A stretch of 64,000 nucleotides of DNA from Lachnospiraceae bacterium. Lineage in GTDB: Bacteria > Bacillota > Clostridia > Lachnospirales > Lachnospiraceae. Positions 44,743-53,898 of this stretch are shown piece by piece (the first letter of the stretch is position 1; every line of letters starts with the position of its first letter). The position numbers and the translations under genes were made by a program. The stretch spans positions 62,001-126,000 of the forward strand of contig FZRB01000002.1 in NCBI GenBank assembly GCA_900199595.1. Direction: 5' to 3'. The notes below the pieces were generated by a model that saw only the letters and a list, made by a program, of their open reading frames with translations, was not told the DNA's origin and made no database searches.

Positions 44743-45339
44743 ATGATATTACTTGCTAAAGGAGCAATAATACTGATTATTGTTACTGTGATTCTGATCG
44801 GTGTTCTGATTGCACTTTATTTCTGGGGCAACAAGCTTCAGGAAAAACAGCTTGAACAGAGAGAACAGATAAATGCAGCTTCACAGCCTGCAACACTTTT
44901 TATAATTGATAAGAAAATAATGCCAATGAAGGATGCCAATCTGCCAAAACAGGTTATGGATCAGGCACCAAAGCGTTACCGCAAGGCAAAACTTCCTATT
45001 GTAAAGGCAAAGGTTGGTCCTCAGATAATGACTCTTATCTGCGATGAAAGTATATATGATGACGTTCCACAGCACGGCGAGGTAAAAGCTATGCTTAGCG
45101 GAATATATATCACAAGCGTACGTACTCTTCATAAGGGCACAAAGAAGATACAGCAGCAACAGGCCGAAAATGCTCCGAAGCGTAAGAAAACCTTCCGTGA
45201 AAAACTTCTTAAAAAGCAGTCTGATTATCAGAAACAGCTTGATTATGAGATTGCAACAAAGAAATCCAAGGAAGAGATCAAGAAGCAGAAGGCTGAAGAA
45301 AAGAAGAAACGTGACCGCGAGAAAAAGATTACGGTATAA
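44743..45339 (+). CDS. Membrane-anchored basic coiled-coil protein, unknown
   Basis: A 198-residue protein with one N-terminal membrane helix (about 7-28), a small globular part (about 45-130, with KIMPMKDANLPKQV and ICDESIYDDVP), and a long very basic Lys/Glu helix (about 145-198). No known domain was recognised. The basic tail is cytoplasmic or outside depending on topology, which is not certain. GGAG precedes the start. It lies between plsC and a CPBP protease gene. Confidence 0.75.
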   Translation: MILLAKGAIILIIVTVILIGVLIALYFWGNKLQEKQLEQREQINAASQPATLFIIDKKIMPMKDANLPKQVMDQAPKRYRKAKLPIVKAKVGPQIMTLICDESIYDDVPQHGEVKAMLSGIYITSVRTLHKGTKKIQQQQAENAPKRKKTFREKLLKKQSDYQKQLDYEIATKKSKEEIKKQKAEEKKKRDREKKITV

Positions 45340-45345
45340 TCCAGA

Positions 45346-46146
45346 ATGAAGCTTAAGAATCTTATATTAGCAGTATTTGTTTTGTTTACTGCACTTTTTA
45401 TATCAATAATAGCCTATTTTGCTGCATTTACACTTACGGTACTTACCGGAGGTGTAAATGTAGCTAGTCCGGGCACAGCGACTGTCAATCAGGGGATATT
45501 TAATCTGCTCAGATATATCCTCTCTTTTATTGTGTTCGTAATCTGGTATAAACGAATAAAAGAAGAAAACCTTATTAACGAAAACACCAAAGCTAATCTA
45601 AAAAGTGCTTTTCATCCTCTTCGTCTTATCCTACTGATCATTCTCGGTTTTTCCATTCAGATATTTACCGAAGGTGTTCTTTTCCTTCTCAGCAAGCTTT
45701 TCCCCAATACCATGGAAAGCTACAATACCATGATGAATGAAATGTTAGGTGAAAGCACCGTACTTTTTATAATAACAGCTGTTTTCATGGCACCCGTTAT
45801 AGAGGAACTCGTTTTCAGAGGACTTATTCTTCATTACTGCAGTGGTTTTATGGCAGCTAACCTGATTCAGGCCCTGCTATTCGGTCTATATCACGGAAAT
45901 GTAATCCAGGGGATCTACGCATTTATATTTGGTCTCCTCTTAGGTTTTATTGCAATAAAAACAGACTCCCTTATCATCGGAATGCTTCTGCATATGATAA
46001 TAAATGGAAGTCTGTATATCGTCCCTCGGGAATTATTTAAAGGTTCTGTAGGATTGGATGTAATAATATTAGTTTCGTTTGTTGTTATGGTGATATCTTA
46101 TATTATACTTCTGAAAAGTATACCCAAGAATAAACCTCAGAACTGA
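45346..46146 (+). CDS. CPBP-family intramembrane glutamic protease
   Basis: A 266-residue polytopic membrane protein (about seven helices) of the CAAX-protease/Abi family. The catalytic motif EELVFRG is at about residue 149, the second histidine motif in LLFGLYHGN, and a third LHMIING. Known members process prenylated or small peptides, or give bacteriocin immunity; the substrate here is unknown. It starts 6 bases after the previous stop without a clear SD, so coupled translation is likely. It is convergent with ddl, whose stop is 4 bases away. Confidence 0.88.
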   Translation: MKLKNLILAVFVLFTALFISIIAYFAAFTLTVLTGGVNVASPGTATVNQGIFNLLRYILSFIVFVIWYKRIKEENLINENTKANLKSAFHPLRLILLIILGFSIQIFTEGVLFLLSKLFPNTMESYNTMMNEMLGESTVLFIITAVFMAPVIEELVFRGLILHYCSGFMAANLIQALLFGLYHGNVIQGIYAFIFGLLLGFIAIKTDSLIIGMLLHMIINGSLYIVPRELFKGSVGLDVIILVSFVVMVISYIILLKSIPKNKPQN

Positions 46147-46150
46147 TGCA

Positions 46151-47266
46151 CTAGTAATTATGACGCTCGCAAGCCATCTCTATAAGCCTCTCCACATACT
46201 CACCCATGCTGTGTCCTGCACGTTCCATAAGCATAGGATACATACTTATGGAGGTATGTCCGGGGATAGCATTTATCTCATTAAACACAACCCTGTCAGT
46301 ATCATTTTCAAGGAAGAAGTCAACTCTTGCAAATCCAAAGCAGTCACATGCCCTGTATATCTTGACAGCCTTTTCTCTTATCTCCTCCAGCTTACCCTCA
46401 GGGAGCTCAGGATCAAGAATTGTTTTTGAATCAGCATTATTGTATTTGGCATCAAAATCATAGAACTCTGCTGCAGCTACTATCTCGCCAACGCCTGTAG
46501 CAAATGCATTATCGCCATATCCGAATACTGCACATTCTATCTCTCTTCCCTTTATGGATTCCTCAACCAGAATCTTACTGTCATGTTCTGCAGCCAGCTT
46601 CAGGCCTTCTATCAGTTCTTCTCTGTTATGAGCCTTTGTAATACCCATAGAAGAGCCTGCACATGACGGCTTTACAAATACAGGATACTGTCTTTCTTTT
46701 TCTATTCTTTTTACTGTTTCATCTATATGATCATCGGATGTTTCATACGAACGTACTCCGACATATCTTGCCTGAACAACTCCGACATCATCTGCGATAA
46801 CCTTTGTGAAAAACTTATCCATTGTTACGGCAGAAGACAGATGTCCGCATCCAACATAAGGGATATGCGCCATCTCGAAAAGCCCCTGAATAGTTCCATC
46901 CTCTCCAAAGAGACCGTGAAGAACCGGAAATACCACATCAAGCTTTCTTGTCTCAAAGCTGCTTTCTCTTCTGATTATCAGATTATGAGAAGAATCCGGT
47001 GATATGATTGCTCTCGGAAGCTTTTCCAAAGCCTTATCTCTGCTCTCCTTATCAGGCGCTTCAACCACAGTTTTCTCCCAGCCTCTGTCAGCTATATGCT
47101 CCGGGTCCTCAACAAGAAGCCAATGTCCGTCTTTCGTAATACCTATATAGGTAATTTCGTACTTATTCTTATCAAGTACGCCTGCTACAGTTTTGGCCGA
47201 AACGCAGGACACATCATGTTCGCTGGACTGACCGCCAAATATAAGTGCTAACTTTATTTTTTTCAT
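46151..47266 (-). CDS. ddl: D-alanine--D-alanine ligase
   Basis: Makes D-Ala-D-Ala for peptidoglycan. The 371-residue ATP-grasp enzyme has the N-terminal GGQSSEHDVSC, HGLFGEDGTIQGLFE, KPSCAGSSMGITK, and the C-terminal metal-binding FNEINAIPGHTSISMYP. AGGAAAGG precedes the start, overlapping the end of comF. It is the last gene of the recD2-comF-ddl group. Confidence 0.96.
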   Translation of the reverse strand: MKKIKLALIFGGQSSEHDVSCVSAKTVAGVLDKNKYEITYIGITKDGHWLLVEDPEHIADRGWEKTVVEAPDKESRDKALEKLPRAIISPDSSHNLIIRRESSFETRKLDVVFPVLHGLFGEDGTIQGLFEMAHIPYVGCGHLSSAVTMDKFFTKVIADDVGVVQARYVGVRSYETSDDHIDETVKRIEKERQYPVFVKPSCAGSSMGITKAHNREELIEGLKLAAEHDSKILVEESIKGREIECAVFGYGDNAFATGVGEIVAAAEFYDFDAKYNNADSKTILDPELPEGKLEEIREKAVKIYRACDCFGFARVDFFLENDTDRVVFNEINAIPGHTSISMYPMLMERAGHSMGEYVERLIEMACERHNY

Positions 47267-47269
47267 TTT

Positions 47270-48049
47270 TTAAACCTTTCCTATTGCTACGCTTGTATAA
47301 TATACATTTACTATAATCATTTCCGACGGCATGTCAACCGTTTTTCCCATACTCTTTAATACATGTGAACAGGCCTCAATCGTTGCTCCCGTCGTATATA
47401 TATCATCCACCAGAAGAATATTAATAACCATTCCGAAATCCAAAGAACCATTTAAATCTTTCAAACCTCTCATAAAGGCACATTTTTCATTCAGGACAAA
47501 TGCGTTCTTCAGATTACGTTCTCTGGCATCCGGACTCAGCTCCTTCTGAGGCGAAGTTTTTTCACTTCTGATGATAAGATCTGGTACAACCTGAATTCCC
47601 AGTTTATTCCCTACAGCTTCTGCAACCAGTTCAACCTGATTATATCCTCTTTTAAGATATTTCTTCTTATGAATAGGAACCGGAACCAGAAGATTAATTC
47701 CAAGATTCTTAAATCTCTTGCCAAATCGCTGTACTATCTCTTCGCCATAAAACAGAGCATATTCCTGTCTGTCTGAATATTTAAACATGGCTATACTGTC
47801 ACTTACCGGCGGTATATAATTAAACACCGGAAAGCCCTGGATATAATCCCTCTTTCTTCTGGAACAGTCCAGGCAGAACTCCACCTCCGGCGAAGCTATC
47901 TCTTTTCCGCATTTATAACAGCGGGGTTCCTTAACATATGGTCGAAGCGGTCTGCAGCTGTCACATATATATCCCCCGGAAGGTGTTACCACTTTGTCAC
48001 ATAATGCACAGCGGGGAGGAAATACAATATCCTTGATAACACTTTTCAC
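47270..48049 (-). CDS. comF: ComF-family phosphoribosyltransferase-like protein
   Basis: A 259-residue protein with two N-terminal Cys pairs forming a zinc finger (CALC...CDSC and CYKC...CLDC), then a PRTase-type domain with the PRPP loop ILLVDDIYTTGAT (about 213). ComF proteins are needed for DNA uptake in transformable bacteria, possibly for single-strand DNA processing. The start codon is GTG at 48049 with GGAGG inside the end of recD2, so translation is coupled. Confidence 0.9.
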   Translation of the reverse strand: MKSVIKDIVFPPRCALCDKVVTPSGGYICDSCRPLRPYVKEPRCYKCGKEIASPEVEFCLDCSRRKRDYIQGFPVFNYIPPVSDSIAMFKYSDRQEYALFYGEEIVQRFGKRFKNLGINLLVPVPIHKKKYLKRGYNQVELVAEAVGNKLGIQVVPDLIIRSEKTSPQKELSPDARERNLKNAFVLNEKCAFMRGLKDLNGSLDFGMVINILLVDDIYTTGATIEACSHVLKSMGKTVDMPSEMIIVNVYYTSVAIGKV

Positions 48050-48052
48050 AGA

Positions 48053-50386
48053 CTAATCCTCCATCATTCGAAATATATCCTCTTCAAAGAGTGCTCTCAT
48101 CTCATCCTTTTCATCTTCTTCTGCAAGCTCACATATCTTCTCAGTAAAACCCGTATATCTCTTCTGTTCCTGTATATTATCTATCATTTCATTTATCTTG
48201 CTCAGATTTCCTACTATCACAACCATTCTTCTGGCACGTGTAACCGCCGTGTACAAAAGATTTCTGCTAAGCAGCTTCATAGGGCCTGATAATATAGGAA
48301 TAACAACCGCAGGGTACTCAGAGCCCTGGGATTTATGTATTGTAATAGCAAATGCGTGCTCCAGTTCATCCAGCTGATTATATTCATATTCAGTCACTCT
48401 TCCATCATCAAAGGTGACTACAACCCTTTCATCAAAATCATTTATTTCAGATATTATTCCGATATCTCCATTAAAAATACCTATTCCCTGATCGATCAGC
48501 ACGTTACTCTTTTTATCCGAATATACTGACCATTCAAGCTTATAGTTATTTTTTATCTGCATAACCTTATCGCCTTCTCTAAGCACTATGTCCCCGTGCT
48601 CCTTTTCCCTTTTTCCGGGACCTGGAGGATTCAGCTTATTCTGAAGCTTTTTATTCATTTCAAGGGAGCCCAGTTCATAATGTCTGGTAGGCGTCAGAAC
48701 TTCCACCTCAAGAGGCGATATATTAAGATACTTGGGAAGATTCTCGGTAACCAGGTTACTGCACTCCTGGGCTATATCAAATGTGGTTCTTCTTGGAATA
48801 AAGAAGAAATCACTGGATTTATTATTTATCTCAAGGTGAATTCCATCCTTAATCTTATGAGCGTTCTCAACTATATTACTTGTATCGGACTGCCTGAAAA
48901 TCCTGGTGAGTACGGTTATAGGGAAGCATCCGCTTTCTATAATATCATGGAGTACATTTCCGGCACCTACTGAAGGTAGCTGATCCGTATCTCCAACCAT
49001 AACCAGTCTTGTTCCTGTAACGACAGCCTTTAAAAGCGCATAAAAAAGCCCTGCATCTACCATAGATGCTTCATCTATGATAAGTGCATCACATTCAAGA
49101 GGATTAGCTTCATTTCTCTGAAAATGAAGAGCTGACTTTTCATTGTCATCTCCGGGCTCTCCAGAGAATTCCAGCAGCCTGTGAATAGTCTGGGCATTAT
49201 AGCCGGTAGACTCTGTTATTCTTTTTGCCGCCCTTCCTGTCGGCGCCGCCAGAAGAACTACTTCTCCCTGATATTCAAAATACCTGATGATGGCATTGAT
49301 TATTGTTGTCTTTCCTGTTCCCGGACCACCTGTGATAACAGAAACTCCTGAACTGATTGCAAGCTTGACCGCATTTTTCTGAGAATCATCAAGCTCCATA
49401 TCTGTTTCTTCTTCAACATGCTTAATGGCTTCATCAACCTCTTTTTCATCAGGCTCATAGTCGAGTCGGAGCCCCAGAAGTCTTTTTGCACTATCCATTT
49501 CAAGGCGATAATTCCATCTGGTATAGACTCTTGGTTCTGTATCTGCTTCAGCTCCGTTATCAGATAACTCTCTGTTTTCAAGAACCACTCTGCCCTGAAG
49601 AAGCATATCATCAAGTATTTTATCAGTTCTTTCAAAAAAGACCTCCTGCTCTACATCAGGACTAAGAAGTTCATAAACCTTTGAAAAAAGCATATTACGG
49701 GGAACATACATATGTCCCAGCCCCATAGACTGATTCAGGACATAATAAACAGCCGATGCTATACGAAATTCCGAATCAGCGGATATTCCGGACTGCATGG
49801 CTATATTATCTACGGTTTTAAAACCTATTCCCGGCACAAAATCTGCTATCTTGTAAGGATTCTTACGAATAACATTATATATCTCATCGCCGAATTCAGC
49901 GTATATCTTCATGGAAAGCTTAATGCTTATCCCATACTTGGATAAAAACATTATTACATTTCTGTAGGAACGATTTTCACTGTATCTTACAGCTATTTTT
50001 TCGGCCATATTCATGGATATTCCACGAACCTCCGCCAGCCGCTCCGGTTCTTCATCTATGATCCTGAGCGTATCATCACCAAATTTTTTTACTATTCTCT
50101 TTGCCAGAGCCTCACCTATCCCCTTGATAATTCCGGATCCGAGAAATCTCGTAATTCCTTCGGTATCACTAGGCATGCTCAGTTCGGCTTCAGTCACCTT
50201 GAACTGAATATCATACTGGGGATGATGAACATATTCACCGTCAGCCTGGATATACATACCTTCAGCTGCTCCGGGAACATTTCCTACAAAGATTTCATCA
50301 CCTTCACTAGTTTCCACAACAAAAACAGCATAACCGTTTTCTTCGTTCTGATATATGATTTTATTAATGTATCCTTCCTGTACCAT
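48053..50386 (-). CDS. recD2: RecD2-like ATP-dependent DNA helicase
   Basis: Superfamily 1B 5'-3' helicase not associated with RecBC. The 777-residue protein has an OB-like and helix-hairpin-helix N-terminus (FLGSGIIKGIGEALAKRI, and a second GIGFKTVDNIA), Walker A GGPGTGKTT, Walker B IDEASMVD, QLPSVGAG, and the C-terminal IHKSQGSEYP and TRARRMV. The ATG at 50386 was chosen for GAGAGG nine bases upstream; further starts upstream are too close or lack an SD. It heads the recD2-comF-ddl group. Confidence 0.93.
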   Translation of the reverse strand: MVQEGYINKIIYQNEENGYAVFVVETSEGDEIFVGNVPGAAEGMYIQADGEYVHHPQYDIQFKVTEAELSMPSDTEGITRFLGSGIIKGIGEALAKRIVKKFGDDTLRIIDEEPERLAEVRGISMNMAEKIAVRYSENRSYRNVIMFLSKYGISIKLSMKIYAEFGDEIYNVIRKNPYKIADFVPGIGFKTVDNIAMQSGISADSEFRIASAVYYVLNQSMGLGHMYVPRNMLFSKVYELLSPDVEQEVFFERTDKILDDMLLQGRVVLENRELSDNGAEADTEPRVYTRWNYRLEMDSAKRLLGLRLDYEPDEKEVDEAIKHVEEETDMELDDSQKNAVKLAISSGVSVITGGPGTGKTTIINAIIRYFEYQGEVVLLAAPTGRAAKRITESTGYNAQTIHRLLEFSGEPGDDNEKSALHFQRNEANPLECDALIIDEASMVDAGLFYALLKAVVTGTRLVMVGDTDQLPSVGAGNVLHDIIESGCFPITVLTRIFRQSDTSNIVENAHKIKDGIHLEINNKSSDFFFIPRRTTFDIAQECSNLVTENLPKYLNISPLEVEVLTPTRHYELGSLEMNKKLQNKLNPPGPGKREKEHGDIVLREGDKVMQIKNNYKLEWSVYSDKKSNVLIDQGIGIFNGDIGIISEINDFDERVVVTFDDGRVTEYEYNQLDELEHAFAITIHKSQGSEYPAVVIPILSGPMKLLSRNLLYTAVTRARRMVVIVGNLSKINEMIDNIQEQKRYTGFTEKICELAEEDEKDEMRALFEEDIFRMMED

Positions 50387-50405
50387 ATTCATATACCTCT
50401 CATAC

Positions 50406-50440
50406 GCCTGCAGAGCAGGCCCCTTCCCCCAGGGAAAGGC
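50406..50440. repeat. Two-hairpin dispersed repeat, copy 2
   Basis: GCCTGC-AGA-GCAGGC and CCTTCCC/GGGAAAGG in a row, same layout as 2125-2160, and again beside a terminator. Both copies continue with GGCTA and an A-run. Confidence 0.7.
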
Positions 50441-50443
50441 TAT

Positions 50444-50466
50444 AAAAAGGGGGATGTACATCCCCC
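50444..50466 (-). terminator. Rho-independent terminator after mreB
   Basis: On the minus strand GGGGGATGTACATCCCCC, a perfect palindrome, is followed by TTTTTATA. It starts two bases after the mreB stop codon. Confidence 0.9.
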
Positions 50467-50467
50467 T

Positions 50468-51457
50468 CTACTCCTGTGTTGACAGGTAATCTATATACTT
50501 TCCGGTTCCTACCGCAACCACTGACATCGGATCCTCCGCTGTCATCGTTGTTATTCCGGTTTTTTCTTCTATAAGCTGTTCCAGACCATGAAGCAGTGCC
50601 CCGCCTCCGGTAAGAACTATTCCTCTGTCAGCTATATCTGCTGCAAGTTCAGGAGGTGTTTTTTCAAGTACTGAATGAACTGCCTCCACAACCTGACCTG
50701 TTACGTCTCGGAGCGCTTCTTCTGTTTCATCAGAGGTTATCGTCACAGTCTTCGGAAGACCTGTAACCAGATCACGTCCACGCACATCCATTGATATATT
50801 CTCCGGACGTTTATAGCTGGTTCCTATATTTATTTTAACCTCTTCAGCAGTTCTGTCACCTATCAGAAGATTATGACGTTTTCTGACATATTTGATGATT
50901 GCATCATCGAAATCATTTCCGGCCACTTTAATGGATGAAGTAACTACAGGTCCACCCATTGAGATTACTGCTATATCAGTAGTACCACCACCGATATCAA
51001 CTATCATATTTCCAACCGGTCTTACAATATCTATTCCTGCTCCTATGGCAGCAGCAATAGGTTCCTCTACTATATTAACAAATCTGGCTCCGGCATTGTA
51101 AGTAGCTGTCTCCACAGCCCTCTTTTCAACCTCTGTGGCACCTGATGGAACACATATGGATATATGAGGTCTTCTGCCAAAGAAATTCCTTCCTATAGCC
51201 TTCTTGATAAAGTATTTAAGCATCTCCTCTGCTTTTGTATAATCAGATATAACCCCGTGCTTCAAAGGTCTGAGTGCTATAAGATTACCGGGAGTACGTC
51301 CCAGCATAAGCTTTGCTTCTTCGCCTATTTCAACTATTTTCTCAGAATCCTTGTCATAAGCAATTACAGTAGGTTCGCTTAAAACTATACCTCGACCTCT
51401 TATATAAATAAGTATATTCGAGGTACCAAGATCTATACCAACATCAAGATTAGCCAT
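50468..51457 (-). CDS. mreB: Rod shape-determining protein MreB
   Basis: Bacterial actin that guides peptidoglycan synthesis under the membrane. The 329-residue protein has the actin-fold phosphate loops GIDLGTSN (about 7) and DIGGGTTDIAV (about 155), the adenosine loop GGGALLHGL, and a typical membrane-near N-terminus MANLDVGIDLG. No mreC or mreD gene is next to it. It is the last gene in a three-gene group behind a PAS/GAF sensor and a coiled-coil protein, with only 20 bases between sensor stop and its start. It may be an extra MreB/Mbl paralogue. Confidence 0.93.
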   Translation of the reverse strand: MANLDVGIDLGTSNILIYIRGRGIVLSEPTVIAYDKDSEKIVEIGEEAKLMLGRTPGNLIALRPLKHGVISDYTKAEEMLKYFIKKAIGRNFFGRRPHISICVPSGATEVEKRAVETATYNAGARFVNIVEEPIAAAIGAGIDIVRPVGNMIVDIGGGTTDIAVISMGGPVVTSSIKVAGNDFDDAIIKYVRKRHNLLIGDRTAEEVKINIGTSYKRPENISMDVRGRDLVTGLPKTVTITSDETEEALRDVTGQVVEAVHSVLEKTPPELAADIADRGIVLTGGGALLHGLEQLIEEKTGITTMTAEDPMSVVAVGTGKYIDYLSTQE

Positions 51458-51477
51458 TATTTTTCCTCACTAAAATA

Positions 51478-52812
51478 TTAATTTTTTTTATTGCCAGCAG
51501 GCTCTAATATAACTATCGAAACCCTGTCATAGGTTCTCCACCTGTGAAAGCTTTCAGTTATATCGTATATGTCACCCAATACATCTACATATCTCTGATA
51601 CACAGTTACCCTTCTGGCCGTTTCCATCGATAATATATCTTCCGGATATTCGTCCTGCATAGGAACTATGAAACTGCTGTCTCTTCCGATTATTTCTTCT
51701 CCAAGTTTTTCTCTCAGAGAACTGTTTGCAAAAATAATCCTTCCATCCATGCTTCTGACGAGCATATAGTCAGTCAGAGCTTCAGCAACATCCTTTATCA
51801 TCAGCCATCCATCATCTATTTCCTGTTTCCGGACCTGAACCTCAAGATCTCTTGAAATGATCTCGGTTATCTGTTTGGCAAATGTAATCTCCGCTTCTGT
51901 CCAGACACGCTCTTTACTATTCTCAATAAATATCATTCTGCCGTTGTATTCACCCATAACATATACCGGGAATACCATAACTGCTCTGGCATTACCATTG
52001 AATACTTCGACACGCATCTGATTTGTCATTGAATGTTTATCTATAATAAGTCCATCTGTTCTTATCTGTGCAGCAATTTCCTGTGAATAGTGATCATGCT
52101 CCCATCCGAAGGATTTCTCGGCTTCTTCACATTTTCCACCCTTAGCCCAATAATCAATCAGAATCATCTTTGTAGGATTGGTTCTGTCGACAGTATAGTA
52201 AACTATATAGTCGACATCCATAATCTTTCCGACTTTTTCATATATGTCAGTAACTTTGCTTTTATCACCATTTATGATCACATCAAGAATTTCATTTACT
52301 ATTTCCTTGCACTGTCTTTCAAATTCAAGTTCTGTACGTATCTTCTTATCCTCATTAATGGTTATGGAGCCTGCATACAGTCTAGTTATTATATCGGACA
52401 GGCACTGTGCAACAGTATTCTGTTTATCAAATGATTTAAACAGCTTCTGATTCTGCGCCTTGTTATGTGCATACAAAATCCATGCAGCCACAAATCTGTT
52501 ATCAACAAATATAGGTGCCACAGATACTCTGCTGTCAGGATTGCCATCATCTATCTCAGAATACATGGCCTCTCCCGAAGCAATTATAAAATTAACAACT
52601 TTCTGATATGTCTCAAGATATCCGGGATCTGTCATTGTAACATAGAATTCACCCAGATAAGCGTTTGGACCTGATGGTTCAATAAGGATACGACCGTTTA
52701 TATCAAGCACAACAGAATAAAGTTCGCATGCCGAAGCAAAGCCATCTATCAATTGATCAACCTTGCATGACTTAAGAAACTCTGGAGTTATACTCTTGAT
52801 GTCGATATCCAT
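51478..52812 (-). CDS. PocR/GAF/PAS-like sensor protein without output domain
   Basis: A 444-residue cytoplasmic protein. Residues 1-150 look like a PocR-type ligand-sensing domain (CELYSVVLDINGRILIEP, then RVSVAPIFVDNRFVAAWIL). Residues 180-340 resemble a GAF domain (VMVFPVYVMGEYNGRMIFIEN, ending in FAKQITEIISRDLE). Residues 350-440 resemble a PAS domain (DYMLVRSMDGRIIFANSSLREKLG). No kinase, GGDEF, HTH or other output follows. These calls come from sequence feel, not a search. It lies between a coiled-coil protein and mreB with gaps of 15 and 20 bases, so it may act on them directly by binding. Confidence 0.75.
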   Translation of the reverse strand: MDIDIKSITPEFLKSCKVDQLIDGFASACELYSVVLDINGRILIEPSGPNAYLGEFYVTMTDPGYLETYQKVVNFIIASGEAMYSEIDDGNPDSRVSVAPIFVDNRFVAAWILYAHNKAQNQKLFKSFDKQNTVAQCLSDIITRLYAGSITINEDKKIRTELEFERQCKEIVNEILDVIINGDKSKVTDIYEKVGKIMDVDYIVYYTVDRTNPTKMILIDYWAKGGKCEEAEKSFGWEHDHYSQEIAAQIRTDGLIIDKHSMTNQMRVEVFNGNARAVMVFPVYVMGEYNGRMIFIENSKERVWTEAEITFAKQITEIISRDLEVQVRKQEIDDGWLMIKDVAEALTDYMLVRSMDGRIIFANSSLREKLGEEIIGRDSSFIVPMQDEYPEDILSMETARRVTVYQRYVDVLGDIYDITESFHRWRTYDRVSIVILEPAGNKKN

Positions 52813-52827
52813 ATCTTCCCCCTTGTA

Positions 52828-53757
52828 TTATTCTTCTTCAGCCGCCTCTTCCTTTGAAACTGTATCAGCCACTGATGAGTTCAGGTCTGAAAATGCGCTG
52901 TCAGTAAGCTTCTTTGTATCATTTACTGCAGTAGTAACATCCGTAAGTGCTGCCTGAAGCTGTGCCATGAAACCGCCGATGGAATCAAATTCTCTCTTAA
53001 CAAGGAATCTGTTCTGACGTATCTCTTCTCTGGTATCAGCCTTTGCCTTGTCACACTCTGCTATTGTGTCTTCCTTAAGTCTTGCACAAGCTGACTCTGT
53101 CTGTGCATTAAGGTTATTACATCTTTCCTCTGTCTCACGAGCAAGCTGACTGCATCTTGCTTCAGTTTCGCGTGTCAGGCTGTCAGTCTCTTCCTTAGTT
53201 CTTCTCTTAAGGCTTTCGCACTCAGCATAGGTAGTTTCCTTCTGTTCCTGACAGCTGCTCTGAGTCTGTGAAAGAAGTCTGTCACATTCTGACTCTGTAG
53301 CATTCTTCAGCTGCTCACATCTTGCTGTTGTTTCCTCCAGCATAGCCTTACACTGAGCTGTTGTCTCAGCAGTCTTTGCTTCACATTCCTCAGCAGTTTT
53401 CTGAGTAAGAGAATCTGCATTTTCTCTGGCTGCAAGAAGTGTTCTGGAAATGGATTCATATCTGGAAGCTGATTCGCTTTCTTTTGATTTATAAATCTCC
53501 AGTTCATTTCTGACTCTATCGAGTTCTGCTCTCATTTCCTCATTAACAGTAGTCAGCTCATCTATTGTACTCTTAGATTCCGTCATATTTGCTTCACGCA
53601 TCTGCTGAAGTCCTTTTACGGCCTCACTAAGCTTGGTAGCATCATCTCTGAGCTTATTTATCTCGTCCTCATATTTCTTCTGCATTTCAAGTACAAAAGT
53701 TTCTGTTGCGTTTTTATCATATCCACCAAAAGATACTGTTTTGATTTCTAATGCCAT
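52828..53757 (-). CDS. DivIVA-like coiled-coil protein with a cysteine hendecad ladder
   Basis: A 309-residue helical protein of unknown function. The N-terminus (about 9-30: SFGGYDKNATETFVLEMQ) resembles the DivIVA/GpsB membrane-binding segment. Residues 114-245 are an exact 11-residue repeat with consensus C-x2-L-x3-T-x3. Cysteines stand at 125, 136, 147, 158, 169, 180, 202, 213, 224 and 235, and Thr fills slot 191. The threonine seven residues after each slot is invariant. The C-terminus has a further helix and an acidic tail. The ATG at 53757 was chosen for AAAGGGG upstream. It is the first gene of the group with the sensor and mreB, suggesting a role in cell shape or polarity. Confidence 0.8.
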   Translation of the reverse strand: MALEIKTVSFGGYDKNATETFVLEMQKKYEDEINKLRDDATKLSEAVKGLQQMREANMTESKSTIDELTTVNEEMRAELDRVRNELEIYKSKESESASRYESISRTLLAARENADSLTQKTAEECEAKTAETTAQCKAMLEETTARCEQLKNATESECDRLLSQTQSSCQEQKETTYAECESLKRRTKEETDSLTRETEARCSQLARETEERCNNLNAQTESACARLKEDTIAECDKAKADTREEIRQNRFLVKREFDSIGGFMAQLQAALTDVTTAVNDTKKLTDSAFSDLNSSVADTVSKEEAAEEE

Positions 53758-53794
53758 TTTTATACCCCTTTCACTAAAAAAAATCCTAAAGTGT

Positions 53795-53803
53795 AGTATA
53801 ACA
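53795..53803 (-). promoter_or_regulatory. Candidate extended -10 promoter of the coiled-coil/sensor/mreB group
   Basis: On the minus strand TGTTATACT, an extended -10 box, lies 38 bases upstream of the start at 53757. No good -35 is seen. Confidence 0.45.
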
Positions 53804-53847
53804 CATGACTGTATATTCTGCACTTAATTTTTTATGGAAAAACTTAA

Positions 53848-53871
53848 GCCCTCCACCTTTCGGAGGAGGGC
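53848..53871 (-). terminator. Rho-independent terminator after glmM
   Basis: On the minus strand GCCCTCC and GGAGGGC pair around a short loop, followed by TTAAGTTTTT. It separates the glm operon from the coiled-coil/sensor/mreB group. Confidence 0.85.
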
Positions 53872-53898
53872 CCAGGATTATCAAAAATCTTAATCTTT

